Source of the DNA: Acinetobacter calcoaceticus
Lineage (GTDB): Bacteria; Pseudomonadota; Gammaproteobacteria; Pseudomonadales; Moraxellaceae
Assembly (NCBI RefSeq): GCF_900520355.1
Contig: NZ_LS999521.1
Span: forward strand, 248,001 to 312,000
Reading direction: 5' to 3'
DNA: 64,000 bases
Each line of letters starts with the position of its first letter. Positions within the stretch are counted from its first letter, which is position 1. Positions 35,184 to 44,397 of the stretch are shown piece by piece. The notes under the pieces are model-generated. The model searched no databases and was not told where the DNA came from. It saw only the letters and a list, made by a program, of their open reading frames with translations. The translations under genes were made by a program, and so were the position numbers.

Positions 35184-35822
35184 ATGTTAAAAGGGTTTAT
35201 TGCCGGAATTGCAGTTGCCAATGCATTTGAATGGGTGGCACACAAATATATTTTGCATGGTATGCACCGTGCCGGACAACCGCGCTATAGCCCAGTGCCG
35301 AAAAGTATGGAGTCGCATTGGGCACACCATCGTGAAGTCCGTAAACAACAATTTCATGATGATTGCTATGTGGAAGGTGTTGGAAACTGGCGAACTAAAA
35401 ATGAGTTAATTTCACTAGCGGTGGTGGCAACTGTTTCAAGCGCAATTTTCTATCCATTTTCAAAAGGTATGGCACTCGCAGCTTGGTACAGTGCTGGAAA
35501 TTATTACTATATACATCGCCGTGCACATCTGGAGCCTGAATGGGCAAAGCGTAAAATTCCGTGGCATTACGACCACCACATGAACTCTAATCAAGATGCC
35601 AACTGGTGTGTGACCAAGCCTTGGTTTGATTACGTCATGGGAACCCGCGTTGTTTCTTCGGCAGATTTAAAAGAACAAAATCCTTTGGGCATAAGGTTAC
35701 CAGCAGCGCTCGCTCAACCATTGTCTCAAGCTGTAGAAAAAATCTTTCCTGCAAAATGGGTCGAGAAAAAAGAAAAACCTAAACTCATCGGTGATGTGAA
35801 TGTTGTAGACGGTGCTGCATAA
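35184..35822 (+). CDS. Histidine-box membrane protein (sterol desaturase/fatty acid hydroxylase-like)
   Basis: A 212-aa protein with two or three hydrophobic segments and histidine clusters: HKYILHG (residues 20-26), HWAHHR (44-49), YYIHRRAH (108-115) and HYDHHM (125-130). That pattern, HxxxH, HxxHH and HxxHH, is the diiron site of fatty-acid hydroxylase/sterol-desaturase enzymes, so an oxygen-dependent lipid modification is plausible. It is shorter than typical desaturases. AAGGAG precedes the ATG. Divergent from an AraC-family gene that may regulate it. Confidence 0.72.
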   Translation: MLKGFIAGIAVANAFEWVAHKYILHGMHRAGQPRYSPVPKSMESHWAHHREVRKQQFHDDCYVEGVGNWRTKNELISLAVVATVSSAIFYPFSKGMALAAWYSAGNYYYIHRRAHLEPEWAKRKIPWHYDHHMNSNQDANWCVTKPWFDYVMGTRVVSSADLKEQNPLGIRLPAALAQPLSQAVEKIFPAKWVEKKEKPKLIGDVNVVDGAA

Positions 35823-35850
35823 AAAAAGGGGCATATTGCCCCTTTAAATA
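35823..35850 (-). terminator. Terminator of hisF
   Basis: Minus-strand AAAGGGGCA-ATA-TGCCCCTTTTTTT follows the hisF stop and also closes the His-box gene on the other strand. Confidence 0.7.
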
Positions 35851-35859
35851 TCAATATGC

Positions 35860-36618
35860 TTACAAGCGCATTTCAATGCCTTGTTCAGCCAAATATTGTT
35901 TAGCTTCTGGAATTGTATATTGGCCAAAATGGAAAATACTTGCTGCCAATACTGCATCGGCACCACCTTGTAAAATCCCGTCTGCAAGGTGTTGTAAGTT
36001 ACCTACACCGCCAGATGCAATTGTTGGAATGGTAACGCGGTCATTAATAGCACGCATTAAAGCAATATCGTAACCCGCTTTAGTACCGTCGGCATCCATA
36101 CTGGTGATGAGTAACTCACCCGCACCATAGTCAGCCATTTTTACAGCCCATTCAATCGCATCAATACCCGTTGGTTTACGACCACCGTGAGTAAAGATTT
36201 CCCATTTATTATCGCCAGTTTTTTTAGCATCAATTGCAACCACAATACATTGCGCGCCAAAGTGCTGTGAAGCTTCTTGAACAAATTCTGGGTTAAATAC
36301 GGCAGCCGAGTTAATACTCACTTTATCTGCCCCTGCATTTAATAACGCACGAATATCTTCAACTTTACGTACACCACCACCAACAGTTAATGGCACAAAT
36401 ACAGTCTCTGCCATACGTTCAACAGTACGGTAAGTGGTATCACGTCCATGATGTGTAGCGGTAATGTCTAAAAAGGTAATTTCGTCTGCACCTTGTTCGT
36501 TATAACGACGTGCCACTTCAACAGGGTCGCCAGCATCACGAATATCGAGGAATTGAACGCCTTTAACTACGCGTCCGTTATCAACGTCTAGGCAAGGAAT
36601 AATACGTTTAGCAAGCAT
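35860..36618 (-). CDS. hisF: Imidazole glycerol phosphate synthase cyclase subunit HisF
   Basis: A 252-aa beta/alpha barrel that, with HisH, converts PRFAR and ammonia into imidazole glycerol phosphate and AICAR in histidine synthesis. The N-terminal [17 protein letters not shown] and VGGGVR motifs mark both barrel halves; catalytic aspartates lie in CLDVDNG and VVAIDAK. ATG 36618 gives the family's [12 protein letters not shown] start. It is separated from hisA, hisH and hisB by 6-9 kb and divergent from thrB. Confidence 0.96.
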   Translation of the reverse strand: MLAKRIIPCLDVDNGRVVKGVQFLDIRDAGDPVEVARRYNEQGADEITFLDITATHHGRDTTYRTVERMAETVFVPLTVGGGVRKVEDIRALLNAGADKVSINSAAVFNPEFVQEASQHFGAQCIVVAIDAKKTGDNKWEIFTHGGRKPTGIDAIEWAVKMADYGAGELLITSMDADGTKAGYDIALMRAINDRVTIPTIASGGVGNLQHLADGILQGGADAVLAASIFHFGQYTIPEAKQYLAEQGIEMRL

Positions 36619-36730
36619 AGCTTTTTCCAAAAATAATCGCCGTTGGTGAAAGTTCCTACACAGGCGCTACACCTTCATGGAGGGAAGAGGTATTCTATCA
36701 AACTTCACAGATGTTTTTTGCAGGTTTTCC

Positions 36731-37681
36731 ATGTCGGTTTATACCACTTTGAGTTTAGATGAAGTTCGCGCCTTTGCTGCACCTTATGGATTAGAGGTGT
36801 TGGAGCTGAACCCAATTCAGGGAGGTATTCAAAACACCAATTATTTTTTGGTTGATGTAAACCGTAAGCAATATGTACTCACTGTATTTGAAGAGCTAGA
36901 TGCTCAAGGGGCGGGTGAACTCATTCCAGTTCTTGAACAACTGGGAACTCATGATGTACCAGTTGCTGTGCCGTTAAAACATAGTGGACAAGCGGTTCAT
37001 GTGATTGCAGAAAAACCTGCACAGATTGCACCACGTTTAATGGGGCACCATCCCATGCAAACCACAGTTGCACAGGTTGCTGCTATTGCAGACGCACAGG
37101 CAAAGCTGCATGTTGCTTTGCAAGATTTTCCGCTTGAGCGTGAATATAGACGTGATCATCAATATTGGACGGGCGTGGCTGAACAGCTTAAACCAAGCAT
37201 GACTCCAGAGGACCAAAATTTACTTGAACAGGTCTATCAAGCTTTTAATGCGAAAACAGCACAGTATTCAAACCGACCAACAGGTTTTATTCATTCAGAT
37301 TTGTTCCGCGACAATACTTTGTTTGAAGGCGAGCAACTACAAGGTATTCTAGATTTTTACGAGCTAAACCAAGATGAGTTGCTGTTTGATATTGCGATTA
37401 CCATTAATGATTTTTGTACCGAATATCCAGAGGCACATTTAAATTTAGAAAAAGTAGAAGCTTACTTAGACGCATATCAAAAAGTTCGTACACTTACTTC
37501 AGATGAACTTGCATGTTTAGATGTATTCTTGGCAATGGCGGCGTGCCGTTTTTGGTCGATGCGTTTGCAAGTTGCTCAAAAAAATAAAGAAGAAGGACGT
37601 ACCGGCGATGATATTTTGCAAAAAGATCCGCAAGAAATGCGAGCAATGATGCAAGACCGTTTAAGTCATGTAAAAGCATAA
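36731..37681 (+). CDS. thrB: Homoserine kinase (ThrB, choline-kinase-like type)
   Basis: A 316-aa kinase that makes O-phosphohomoserine in threonine synthesis. It belongs to the aminoglycoside-phosphotransferase/choline-kinase fold found in pseudomonads, not to the GHMP fold of E. coli ThrB: the catalytic loop is HSDLFRDNTLF and the metal motif ILDFYEL. ATG 36731 after CAGGTTTTCC matches the common N-terminus; a longer frame begins at 36677. The next gene follows by 11 nt. Confidence 0.92.
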   Translation: MSVYTTLSLDEVRAFAAPYGLEVLELNPIQGGIQNTNYFLVDVNRKQYVLTVFEELDAQGAGELIPVLEQLGTHDVPVAVPLKHSGQAVHVIAEKPAQIAPRLMGHHPMQTTVAQVAAIADAQAKLHVALQDFPLEREYRRDHQYWTGVAEQLKPSMTPEDQNLLEQVYQAFNAKTAQYSNRPTGFIHSDLFRDNTLFEGEQLQGILDFYELNQDELLFDIAITINDFCTEYPEAHLNLEKVEAYLDAYQKVRTLTSDELACLDVFLAMAACRFWSMRLQVAQKNKEEGRTGDDILQKDPQEMRAMMQDRLSHVKA

Positions 37682-37692
37682 AAGGAATAGAG

Positions 37693-38322
37693 ATGCGAGA
37701 TCAGGGGCGATTAGTCGAATGGTTCGACGAAAAAGGTTATGGCTTTATTCAGCCAGATGATGCTGAAAAAGAGCGAGTCTTTTTGCATATCAAAGATTTT
37801 GCACGCCCCGGTCCTCGGCCAATTATTGGCTGTGCACTGGAATATCTGATTATCCTTGATGAACGTGGTCGCTTTCGTGCCCAGCAGGTAACCTACCTAA
37901 AAGCATCTCAAACTCGTAAAGCTTCAAAGCCAGCAAAAACAGAATCTTCTTTTCAAGCTAAACCCTGGTCTGCCATGCAAATGGGGATCGTCGTTTATTT
38001 TGTTTTAATGGGCATTATGAGTTTTATCCATACTTTGCCAGCTTATACCTTATTGTTTGTTTTAATGATGAATGTGCTGAGTTATTGGCTCTATTCACAA
38101 GATAAGGAAGCTGCACAATTGGGTAATCGCCGTGTGCCTGAACAAACATTGCATATTGTCAGCTTTTTAGGGGGCTGGCCTGCTGCATGGTGGGCACAAC
38201 AAAAACTGAGACATAAAACACAAAAACAACCCTTTCGTAAGATTTATTTTTGTACCATATTCCTTCATTTACTTTTGATTTTATGGCTAATTTCTCCCTT
38301 AAACGTATTGCGGGGCTCATAA
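37693..38322 (+). CDS. Cold-shock-like domain fused to DUF1294 membrane domain
   Basis: A 209-aa two-domain protein. Residues 1-65 form a cold-shock/S1-like OB fold (GRLVEWFDEKGYGFIQPDD with the RNP-type KGYGFI). After a polar linker, four hydrophobic segments make the DUF1294 domain with the conserved LGGWPAAWWAQQ and HKTQKQPFR. Bacterial CSD-DUF1294 proteins are widespread; their role is not known, though a nucleic-acid-sensing membrane protein is implied. GGAATAGAG precedes the ATG. Confidence 0.85.
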   Translation: MRDQGRLVEWFDEKGYGFIQPDDAEKERVFLHIKDFARPGPRPIIGCALEYLIILDERGRFRAQQVTYLKASQTRKASKPAKTESSFQAKPWSAMQMGIVVYFVLMGIMSFIHTLPAYTLLFVLMMNVLSYWLYSQDKEAAQLGNRRVPEQTLHIVSFLGGWPAAWWAQQKLRHKTQKQPFRKIYFCTIFLHLLLILWLISPLNVLRGS

Positions 38323-38358
38323 AAGTAAATTGTTTTATTAAACTTGAGAGGTATAAAA

Positions 38359-38754
38359 ATGAATAGTTCTATCGACCAAGATTCAAATCGTACTTTAACA
38401 CTTGTTTTATATGTACTTTATATTGTTGCTATTTTTACTGGCGGCTTACTTGCGGTTATTGCTTTAATTATTAACTACGTAAAACGCTCTGATGTACAAG
38501 GTACAATTTTTGCGAGCCACTTTACATGGCAAATCAGAACATTCTGGTGGTATCTTGCTTGGAATATTATTGCCTTTTTGCCGTTTATTTTCTTGTTCTT
38601 TACTGGTGAAAATACCGATCTGTTTGCAGGGGTTGCAGTCTCATCGACCGTATTCTGCGTAGGTGTAATCGGCGCTGCGTGGATCTGGATTGTATATCGT
38701 GCAATTCGCGGCTTGATTGCTTTAAATGATAACCGCCCGATGTATCAACCTTAA
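38359..38754 (+). CDS. Small membrane protein, DUF4870/TIC20-like
   Basis: A 131-aa membrane protein with three hydrophobic segments (about residues 12-33, 58-80 and 86-110). The pattern ALIINYVKR...SHFTWQIRTFWW is typical of small DUF4870-like membrane proteins. ATG 38359 follows GAGAGGTATAAAA, a clear ribosome-binding site. It follows the CSD-DUF1294 gene by 36 nt and ends at a bidirectional terminator. Function unknown. Confidence 0.75.
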   Translation: MNSSIDQDSNRTLTLVLYVLYIVAIFTGGLLAVIALIINYVKRSDVQGTIFASHFTWQIRTFWWYLAWNIIAFLPFIFLFFTGENTDLFAGVAVSSTVFCVGVIGAAWIWIVYRAIRGLIALNDNRPMYQP

Positions 38755-38759
38755 TAGAT

Positions 38760-38790
38760 AAAAAAGAGAGCATTTCGCTCTCTTTTTTTT
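38760..38790. terminator. Bidirectional terminator
   Basis: AAAAAGAGAGC-ATTTC-GCTCTCTTTTTTTT ends both the small membrane protein gene and the convergent EamA gene. Confidence 0.88.
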
Positions 38791-39691
38791 ATTCTTGAAT
38801 TCTTTTGACTTTTTTGGTCGGCAACTTAATTTTTAACTCACTGACTAAAACACCCAATACCACTAAAGCACCCCCAAATAGGGCAATAACTGGTAAACGC
38901 TCACCTGCAATTCGGCCAATAATGCCTGCCCAAACGGGTTCTCCTGCGTAAATAATTGCAGCACGTGAAGGATCAACTACGCGTTGAGCCCAGTTCATCA
39001 CAAATTGAATGAGTGCGCTGGCTAAGCCTAATGCAACAGCAATCAGTACCAGAGACCATGAAAATGCTGGAATCGAATGTTCACCGACCACAGGCATAAT
39101 GGCAAAAGAAAGTAGAGAGGCGACGCCGAGTTGAATGATTGTGACACGGCGTAAATTTACTTTTCCAGCAAAGTAGCTAATAAAAATAATCTCTAAAGCA
39201 ATCGCAAATGCACCAAGCACTGTTAAAAGCTGCCCAAAACTTAATGAAATTTGTTTAAAACCATTGCCTGTCAACAAAACAAGACCAGCAAAAGCTAGAG
39301 CTGCTCCAACCCAAGTCATAATATGTGGAGTTTTTCTAAAGATGAGCCACATTAAAAGAGGGACAAGCGGCACATAAAGTGACGTTAAAAACGCGGATTC
39401 ACTGCTTGGAATGGTTTGAAGACCAATCGTCTGTGTGCCATAGCCCGCCGCAATTACAAGGCCAATCGCACTTCCTGCACCTAAATCTTTTAACGTAACG
39501 CCTTTCATACTTTTTAATGAAATAAGCAGTAACGTTAAGGCAGCTACTGCAAAGCGGCAGCCCACAAAAAACATAGGTGAAGAAAAATTCAGTGCATATT
39601 GCACGGTAAGGAATGTTCCGCCCCAAATAATGGTAATGAGGATAAGAGCTAAATGGGGGGCTTTGCTTGAACTCAGAGAAATTGATGGCAT
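38789..39691 (-). CDS. EamA/DMT-family transporter
   Basis: A 300-aa exporter with ten predicted membrane spans and two EamA repeats; it starts with the conserved IIWGGTFLTVQYAL and carries SLYVPLVPLLMWLIFRKTP and IYAGEPVWAGIIG at the usual positions. Divergent from a XRE-cupin regulator, with two copies of a TGTGCAATATA-type site in between. Such DMT proteins export amino acids or metabolites; the substrate is unknown. Confidence 0.87.
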   Translation of the reverse strand: MPSISLSSSKAPHLALILITIIWGGTFLTVQYALNFSSPMFFVGCRFAVAALTLLLISLKSMKGVTLKDLGAGSAIGLVIAAGYGTQTIGLQTIPSSESAFLTSLYVPLVPLLMWLIFRKTPHIMTWVGAALAFAGLVLLTGNGFKQISLSFGQLLTVLGAFAIALEIIFISYFAGKVNLRRVTIIQLGVASLLSFAIMPVVGEHSIPAFSWSLVLIAVALGLASALIQFVMNWAQRVVDPSRAAIIYAGEPVWAGIIGRIAGERLPVIALFGGALVVLGVLVSELKIKLPTKKVKRIQE

Positions 39692-39706
39692 ATCTGATCA
39701 GGAAAA

Positions 39707-39724
39707 TGTGCAATATACTGCACA
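39707..39724. promoter_or_regulatory. Operator candidate 1 of the XRE-cupin regulator
   Basis: TGTGCAATATACTGCACA, a near-perfect palindrome, 16 bp before the exporter start codon. Confidence 0.6.
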
Positions 39725-39745
39725 TCTTGCAGTATTCTTATGTTT

Positions 39746-39763
39746 TGTGCAATATATTGCTCA
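39746..39763. promoter_or_regulatory. Operator candidate 2 of the XRE-cupin regulator
   Basis: TGTGCAATATATTGCTCA, matching candidate 1 at 16 of 18 positions, centred 39 bp away; a partial third copy (TTGCAGTAT) lies between them at 39728-39736. Confidence 0.6.
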
Positions 39764-39785
39764 TATTTTCTTTGCTACTTATTCT

Positions 39786-40337
39786 ATGACCCAGTCCAGC
39801 ACCGTTTTACAGCATGTCGGCACAAACATCCGTTCATTAAGAGATGAACAAGGTTTAAGCCAACAGGACTTGGCCGATCAAGCGGGTGTAAGCAGACGAA
39901 CAATCGCAGCTTTGGAAACAGGGCTGGTCAATATTAGCTTGGCTAAACTCGATGCGATTGCGGTAGTGTTGGGCGTAGATTTTAGAACAATTGTGAGTGC
40001 GCCAGAGCTCAAAGAACAAGCCTTAGTGAATGTACTAGCTTGGCAGGGAGACAAAGAAGAAAGCAAAGCAACTTTACTGGCTTCAGTTCCATCTCGGTCT
40101 CAAGTTGAGCTTTGGACATGGTCGTTGGCAGTGGGGAAATCTTATATTGCCGAAGCTGATGCAGAAGGGTGGCAAGAACTTATTTATGTATTAGAAGGTG
40201 AGTTGACCATACAATTTACCGATAGTACAAAAATTATTGCTGCTGGCTCATCTTTTAGTTTTGCTAGTTCAGTGACTTACACCTATATCAATAGTGGTAA
40301 CCAAGTGCTTAAATTTATTCGTAATGTGGTTTATTGA
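39786..40337 (+). CDS. XRE-type regulator with C-terminal cupin domain
   Basis: A 183-aa regulator: helix-turn-helix at residues 15-70 (LSQQDLADQAGVSRRTIAALE) and a cupin sensor at about 105-180 (EGWQELIYVLEGELTIQF). Such XRE-cupin proteins bind small metabolites in the cupin and repress nearby exporters or catabolic genes. ATG 39786 is chosen because it puts the HTH close to the N-terminus; the open frame extends back to 39630 through the neighbouring gene. Divergent from the EamA gene, its probable target. Confidence 0.87.
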   Translation: MTQSSTVLQHVGTNIRSLRDEQGLSQQDLADQAGVSRRTIAALETGLVNISLAKLDAIAVVLGVDFRTIVSAPELKEQALVNVLAWQGDKEESKATLLASVPSRSQVELWTWSLAVGKSYIAEADAEGWQELIYVLEGELTIQFTDSTKIIAAGSSFSFASSVTYTYINSGNQVLKFIRNVVY

Positions 40338-40412
40338 TTGTTTAACTCTTAATTTGTTTAATAAAAAGAGTCTTTAACAGTTACGTCGACCATCAAGAAT
40401 TATGCAATGTAA

Positions 40413-40436
40413 GATAGGCTATTTTAAATAGCTATC
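40413..40436. promoter_or_regulatory. 24-bp inverted repeat upstream of the ABC transporter
   Basis: GATAG-GCTATTTTAAATAGC-TATC is nearly symmetric about its centre and lies about 110 bp before the transporter start. It may be an operator or a structured leader element. Confidence 0.4.
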
Positions 40437-40544
40437 AGTGTTATTTAAACAAAAAACACGAATATGAATAAAGAAGGCAAGCTATGATATTTCTTATGTA
40501 ATGAAATTATTTTTAACCCGTTTGAATAGAAAAAAGATATAGAA

Positions 40545-42236
40545 ATGAAGTTTTTATTAAGTTCGCAAGATATTCAAAACTATAAATTTTTATGGCAAGT
40601 TTCTAAAGAAAATTATAAGAAACAGAAGGGTAGTATGTTTCTCATGTTTTTATTAGTGATGTTTACAGCATTCTTTACGACATTATTGCCATACTTGTTA
40701 AAAATTATTATTGATTATTCTGCACAGGAATATAATTTTTCACTAGATATTCAGCTCCCATTTAATTTTTTATATCTAATCGTACTCGCGTATGCTGCAG
40801 CATGGTTAGCGAATGAGTTATGTAATTGGACAAAAAATATTTTTAGTGCTTATTTGATGGTCGATTTCAAAGGTGCATTAATCTTTGCGGGTCTAAAAAA
40901 TTATTTAAACCTCAAAAAAGATGAGCAAGATCAAATTGAGGCTGGAACAGTGATTAGTGATCTTGCAAGAGGAAGTTCTGCTTTTGGTGAGATTAATTTA
41001 ACGTTGCTTCTTCATTTGGGACCAATTATTTTTCAATTGGTGATGATTTTTGCAGTTTTATTTACGACCATTAGCTTACTTTTTAGTATCAGTTTTTTAT
41101 TGGTCGCTATCGTTATTTTTTTAGTTTCCTTTCATATAAATAAAACAAGCAGTTCATTATTCGATTCGATGTATCAAAAAGATAATCAGGTGAATAGTCA
41201 TTTAATACATCAGATTTCAAATTCATATGAAATTAAAGTAAAAAATGCAGTACAGTTTCAATTGTCAAAATTTAATGCCACATTAGATTCATACATCACA
41301 ACAGCTAAAGATAGGAACAAGAAAATAGGGCTATTGATGATTTCTCAATTGTTCCTGATCTTTCTGTTTTTACTCATTTTTATGTTATTTACAGTGTTTC
41401 TTTCAACTGAAAAGCAGCTTACACCGGGTGCTTTTGTATTGATAAGTACTTATATTATTCAACTTACCAATCCTTTTTTGGCAGTTTCCCAAAGCTTGAT
41501 GCGTTTAAATGGCAACTTTGTCGCCTTAGCAAAATATCGAAAATACTTTGATCTCAATAAAGAAAATTATACGTATTCTATCGTTCAAGACTCTAACGTT
41601 CTCTTTCAATTTATAAATGCTAAATTTTCACTTGGGAAAAGAGCCGTAGATCATTTTAATTTAAAAATATTAGCCAATAAAACGTATGTAGTGATTGGGC
41701 AAACTGGCTTGGGAAAGACTTCTCTCATGAATTATTTAATGGGCGTCTATCAGATTCAATCAGGGCAGCTTTTGTATAAAAATATTGATATCAGTCAAAA
41801 TTTTTCTAAGCATATTTTTGATGAGGTTGTCTACGTTGCACAGCAACCAGTTATTTTTCCTTATTCTCTTAGAGATAATTTAGTTTATAACTCTCAACAT
41901 ATATATGAGGATTCTTACTTACTTCAGATGCTTGATCAATTTAATCTGTTACATATTTTGAAAAAGCATCAGCTGACACTTGATGATGATTTAACTGAAA
42001 TCTATAAGAATTTTTCAGGAGGAGAAAAGCAAAGAATTTGCATCCTTCGAGGCCTTTTAGCTTGCCCTCAGCTTATCATCCTAGACGAACCGACTGCAGC
42101 TTTAGATGTAGATACTGCAAAAAATATACTTGAATATATTCAGCAAGTCATACCATCCGTGATTATGATTACACATTCACCCTATGCAATGGAGCTTGCA
42201 GATGAGGTTATCGATTTAGAAAAGTTATTAAGCTAA
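40545..42236 (+). CDS. Orphan ABC half-transporter (permease plus ATPase)
   Basis: A 563-aa protein: six-span exporter-type membrane domain (residues 25-320) and a C-terminal ATPase with Walker A GQTGLGKTS, signature FSGGEKQR, Walker B LIILDEPTAALD and switch THS. The half-transporter layout suits a homodimeric lipid, peptide or drug exporter. No partner gene, peptidase domain or accessory protein adjoins it. It is noticeably more AT-rich and richer in Ile/Phe/Asn than its neighbours, so it may have been acquired. Confidence 0.84.
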   Translation: MKFLLSSQDIQNYKFLWQVSKENYKKQKGSMFLMFLLVMFTAFFTTLLPYLLKIIIDYSAQEYNFSLDIQLPFNFLYLIVLAYAAAWLANELCNWTKNIFSAYLMVDFKGALIFAGLKNYLNLKKDEQDQIEAGTVISDLARGSSAFGEINLTLLLHLGPIIFQLVMIFAVLFTTISLLFSISFLLVAIVIFLVSFHINKTSSSLFDSMYQKDNQVNSHLIHQISNSYEIKVKNAVQFQLSKFNATLDSYITTAKDRNKKIGLLMISQLFLIFLFLLIFMLFTVFLSTEKQLTPGAFVLISTYIIQLTNPFLAVSQSLMRLNGNFVALAKYRKYFDLNKENYTYSIVQDSNVLFQFINAKFSLGKRAVDHFNLKILANKTYVVIGQTGLGKTSLMNYLMGVYQIQSGQLLYKNIDISQNFSKHIFDEVVYVAQQPVIFPYSLRDNLVYNSQHIYEDSYLLQMLDQFNLLHILKKHQLTLDDDLTEIYKNFSGGEKQRICILRGLLACPQLIILDEPTAALDVDTAKNILEYIQQVIPSVIMITHSPYAMELADEVIDLEKLLS

Positions 42237-42250
42237 AGATTATAAAAAAT

Positions 42251-42278
42251 AAAAAAGAGCCTAAACAGGCTCTTTTTT
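42251..42278. terminator. Bidirectional terminator
   Basis: AAAAAAGAGCCT-AAAC-AGGCTCTTTTTT ends the ABC transporter gene and the convergent hisA gene. Confidence 0.9.
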
Positions 42279-42290
42279 CATCTTAAAAAA

Positions 42291-43022
42291 TTAAAGACAA
42301 TTTTCATCTAACAAAAGCTGAGCTTCACGAAGATTCAGTGAACCTTCATAAATTGCGCGGCCTGTAATCGCACCTAAAATGCCTGGTTGGCCTATTAGGT
42401 TGCGAACGTCATCAAGGTTAGTTACGCCACCAGATGCAATTACTGGTAAACCTGAGTATTGAGCTAAGTTTACAGTTTGCTCAACATTTACACCTTGCAT
42501 CATGCCGTCACGAGCAATATCGGTATAAACAATGCTAGATACGCCAGCATCAGCAAAACGTTTTGCTAAATCAGTTGCTTTAACGTCTGTTACATTTGCC
42601 CAGCCGTCAGTAGCAACCATGCCATTCATGGCATCAATACCAACAATGATGTGGCCTGCAAAGCGTTTACAAGCTTCTTCTACAAATTCAGGCTCTTGAA
42701 CAGCTTTAGTGCCGATAATGACAAAAGTCACGCCAGCTTCTAAATAGTGCTCAATTGTTTCTAAAGAGCGAATACCACCGCCAATTTGAATTGGTAATTC
42801 TGGCTGAGATTTAGCAATTGCTTCAACAATAGGTTTATGAATTGGAGTGCCTGCGAAAGCGCCATTCAAATCGACCAAATGCAAACGACGTGCGCCTTCA
42901 TTTACCCAATGCTGGGCAGTTGCAACTGGATCGTCAGAGAAAACGGTATCGTCTTCCATACGCCCTTGTTTTAAACGCACACATTTACCATCTTTCAGGT
43001 CAATTGCAGGAATGATTAGCAT
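42291..43022 (-). CDS. hisA: ProFAR isomerase HisA
   Basis: A 243-aa beta/alpha barrel that isomerises ProFAR to PRFAR in histidine synthesis. Catalytic Asp in [16 protein letters not shown] and [10 protein letters not shown], with phosphate loops IGGGIRS and ASGGV. ATG 43022 gives the standard MLIIPAIDL start; the frame runs further to 43085. Same direction as hisH and hisB but separated from them by an exonuclease-like gene and a DUF805 gene. Confidence 0.96.
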   Translation of the reverse strand: MLIIPAIDLKDGKCVRLKQGRMEDDTVFSDDPVATAQHWVNEGARRLHLVDLNGAFAGTPIHKPIVEAIAKSQPELPIQIGGGIRSLETIEHYLEAGVTFVIIGTKAVQEPEFVEEACKRFAGHIIVGIDAMNGMVATDGWANVTDVKATDLAKRFADAGVSSIVYTDIARDGMMQGVNVEQTVNLAQYSGLPVIASGGVTNLDDVRNLIGQPGILGAITGRAIYEGSLNLREAQLLLDENCL

Positions 43023-43116
43023 GCTTCCGCTCCTTGCTTCATCATGATTATGAAATTTTGCACATCTTAGCAAAGTATTGATCAATCGCTAAGCCTTAGA
43101 AAAGACTTTTATAACT

Positions 43117-43758
43117 TTACGCTTGAAGTGCGGTTTGAATAGTTTGAGAAATGTGAGCGGGTAATAGTTTTTGTTTTCTGAGCTCTAGAAATACCAATAA
43201 AGCAGCATATGCATCGGCGGCGGCGTAGCTGATTTGCTGAGGACTAAGTGGCTTTCGTGCCCAATTTGAAGTTCCAACTTTTTTCGACTTTGCAAGATAT
43301 TGCTCAAATAACAGCGCCACTGCTTTTTGTACCCCCAGTTGCTGTTTAAAACCAAAATGGCTAAAGCCTTTTGCGAGGTCAACACAACCTTCGAGTTCAA
43401 TGCCTTTTTTATGAAAAATATGCTTATCATTTTTTAGGCCAAAACCGACTTTAATTTGTTTTGGGTTGGATAAAATGGGCTGTAAGAATTTTAAAGTGAA
43501 TGAATTTACATGAAACAGATATGCTTTTTGTTCAGTAGCCAGTTGAATCAAATGCGGACCAGTTGAGACTTCGCCCACCCGAAACGTGGGTTTAGATTCG
43601 GAATCAAATCCTAGAAAATGGGCTGCTTTTAATTCATTTTCAATATTTTTACATTGCTCGATATTTTCAATCACCACAATATTTTGGTGGTTAAGATTTT
43701 CGAAAGGAGGAAGCTGCTGAATAGAGGCTTTATCAAGGAGGGGAGAGGCTTCGGACAT
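43117..43758 (-). CDS. DEDD-type 3'-5' exonuclease (RNase D-like)
   Basis: A 213-aa exonuclease domain of the DnaQ/RNase D (DEDDy) superfamily. The first motif is LGFDSESKPTF (Asp, Glu), the second includes GLKNDKH, and the third is SYAAADAYAAL with Tyr-x3-Asp. It lacks the HRDC domains of full RNase D, resembling stand-alone Werner-type exonucleases. ATG 43758 or the ATG four codons upstream (43770) could start it. Located between hisA and a DUF805 gene. Confidence 0.82.
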   Translation of the reverse strand: MSEASPLLDKASIQQLPPFENLNHQNIVVIENIEQCKNIENELKAAHFLGFDSESKPTFRVGEVSTGPHLIQLATEQKAYLFHVNSFTLKFLQPILSNPKQIKVGFGLKNDKHIFHKKGIELEGCVDLAKGFSHFGFKQQLGVQKAVALLFEQYLAKSKKVGTSNWARKPLSPQQISYAAADAYAALLVFLELRKQKLLPAHISQTIQTALQA

Positions 43759-43845
43759 ATTTAACAGCATACAAAAGAATTGAGCTATTAGCTTTATATA
43801 TGAATAAAGCCTAGAGAACTAGGCTTTATAAAAGACCACAAGAAA

Positions 43846-44397
43846 TTATTGAGACTGAGAAGGTGTACCAATTTCAATACTTTCACTTTTTTCAATATAA
43901 CTTTGATAACTCGGAACCATAATTCCAGCAATAACACCGAAAACAAATACGAGCGGAATAATGACAATATAGATCCAGCCTAAAACACGCTCCCAGCCAA
44001 GAGTTGGGCGCTGTGGACCATAATCATTAGTGCCCTCGGTACCTTTTGCTACAAATAGATAAATCATAAAAATAAAGTTTACGACAGGTATAAGCATCAG
44101 TAGTGATAGCCATCCTGTATTATTAAGATCATGTAAGCGACGGATAGTAAATACAAAATTAAAATATGCAAAGACTATATAAATAATGAGTAATAGGATC
44201 ATTCCTAATGTCATAATATTTGATGAACCCATCTCTGATGGGTTTGAGCGGAGCCATAACATGCTTGATAAGGCAATCATGAAAGTTATTAAACTAATAA
44301 TAAATGTCCATGCAGCATAAGATAAACGCCCAAAACGACCACTTGCTTTAAAGGGTGACTCTTGTTGAAGCGGTTGATTTTCAAAAGGTGGATTCAT
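43846..44397 (-). CDS. DUF805 membrane protein
   Basis: A 183-aa membrane protein with about four hydrophobic spans, recognised by GRFGRLSYAAW near residue 21, RRLHDLNNTGW and the KGTEGTNDYGP phrase typical of DUF805 (YhaH/YhaI-like). The final spans end in a VPSYQSYIEKSESIE tail that happens to recall pilin-like N-terminal segments. Function unknown. Preceded by AGGAAAAT; it lies between hisH and the exonuclease gene on the same strand. Confidence 0.85.
   Translation of the reverse strand: MNPPFENQPLQQESPFKASGRFGRLSYAAWTFIISLITFMIALSSMLWLRSNPSEMGSSNIMTLGMILLLIIYIVFAYFNFVFTIRRLHDLNNTGWLSLLMLIPVVNFIFMIYLFVAKGTEGTNDYGPQRPTLGWERVLGWIYIVIIPLVFVFGVIAGIMVPSYQSYIEKSESIEIGTPSQSQ

Noticed and set aside
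43846..44397. Type IV pilin-like C-terminus in the DUF805 protein
   Set aside because: The VPSYQSYIEKS tail recalls pilins but lacks a prepilin cleavage site and sits at the wrong end; the DUF805 hallmarks explain the protein.
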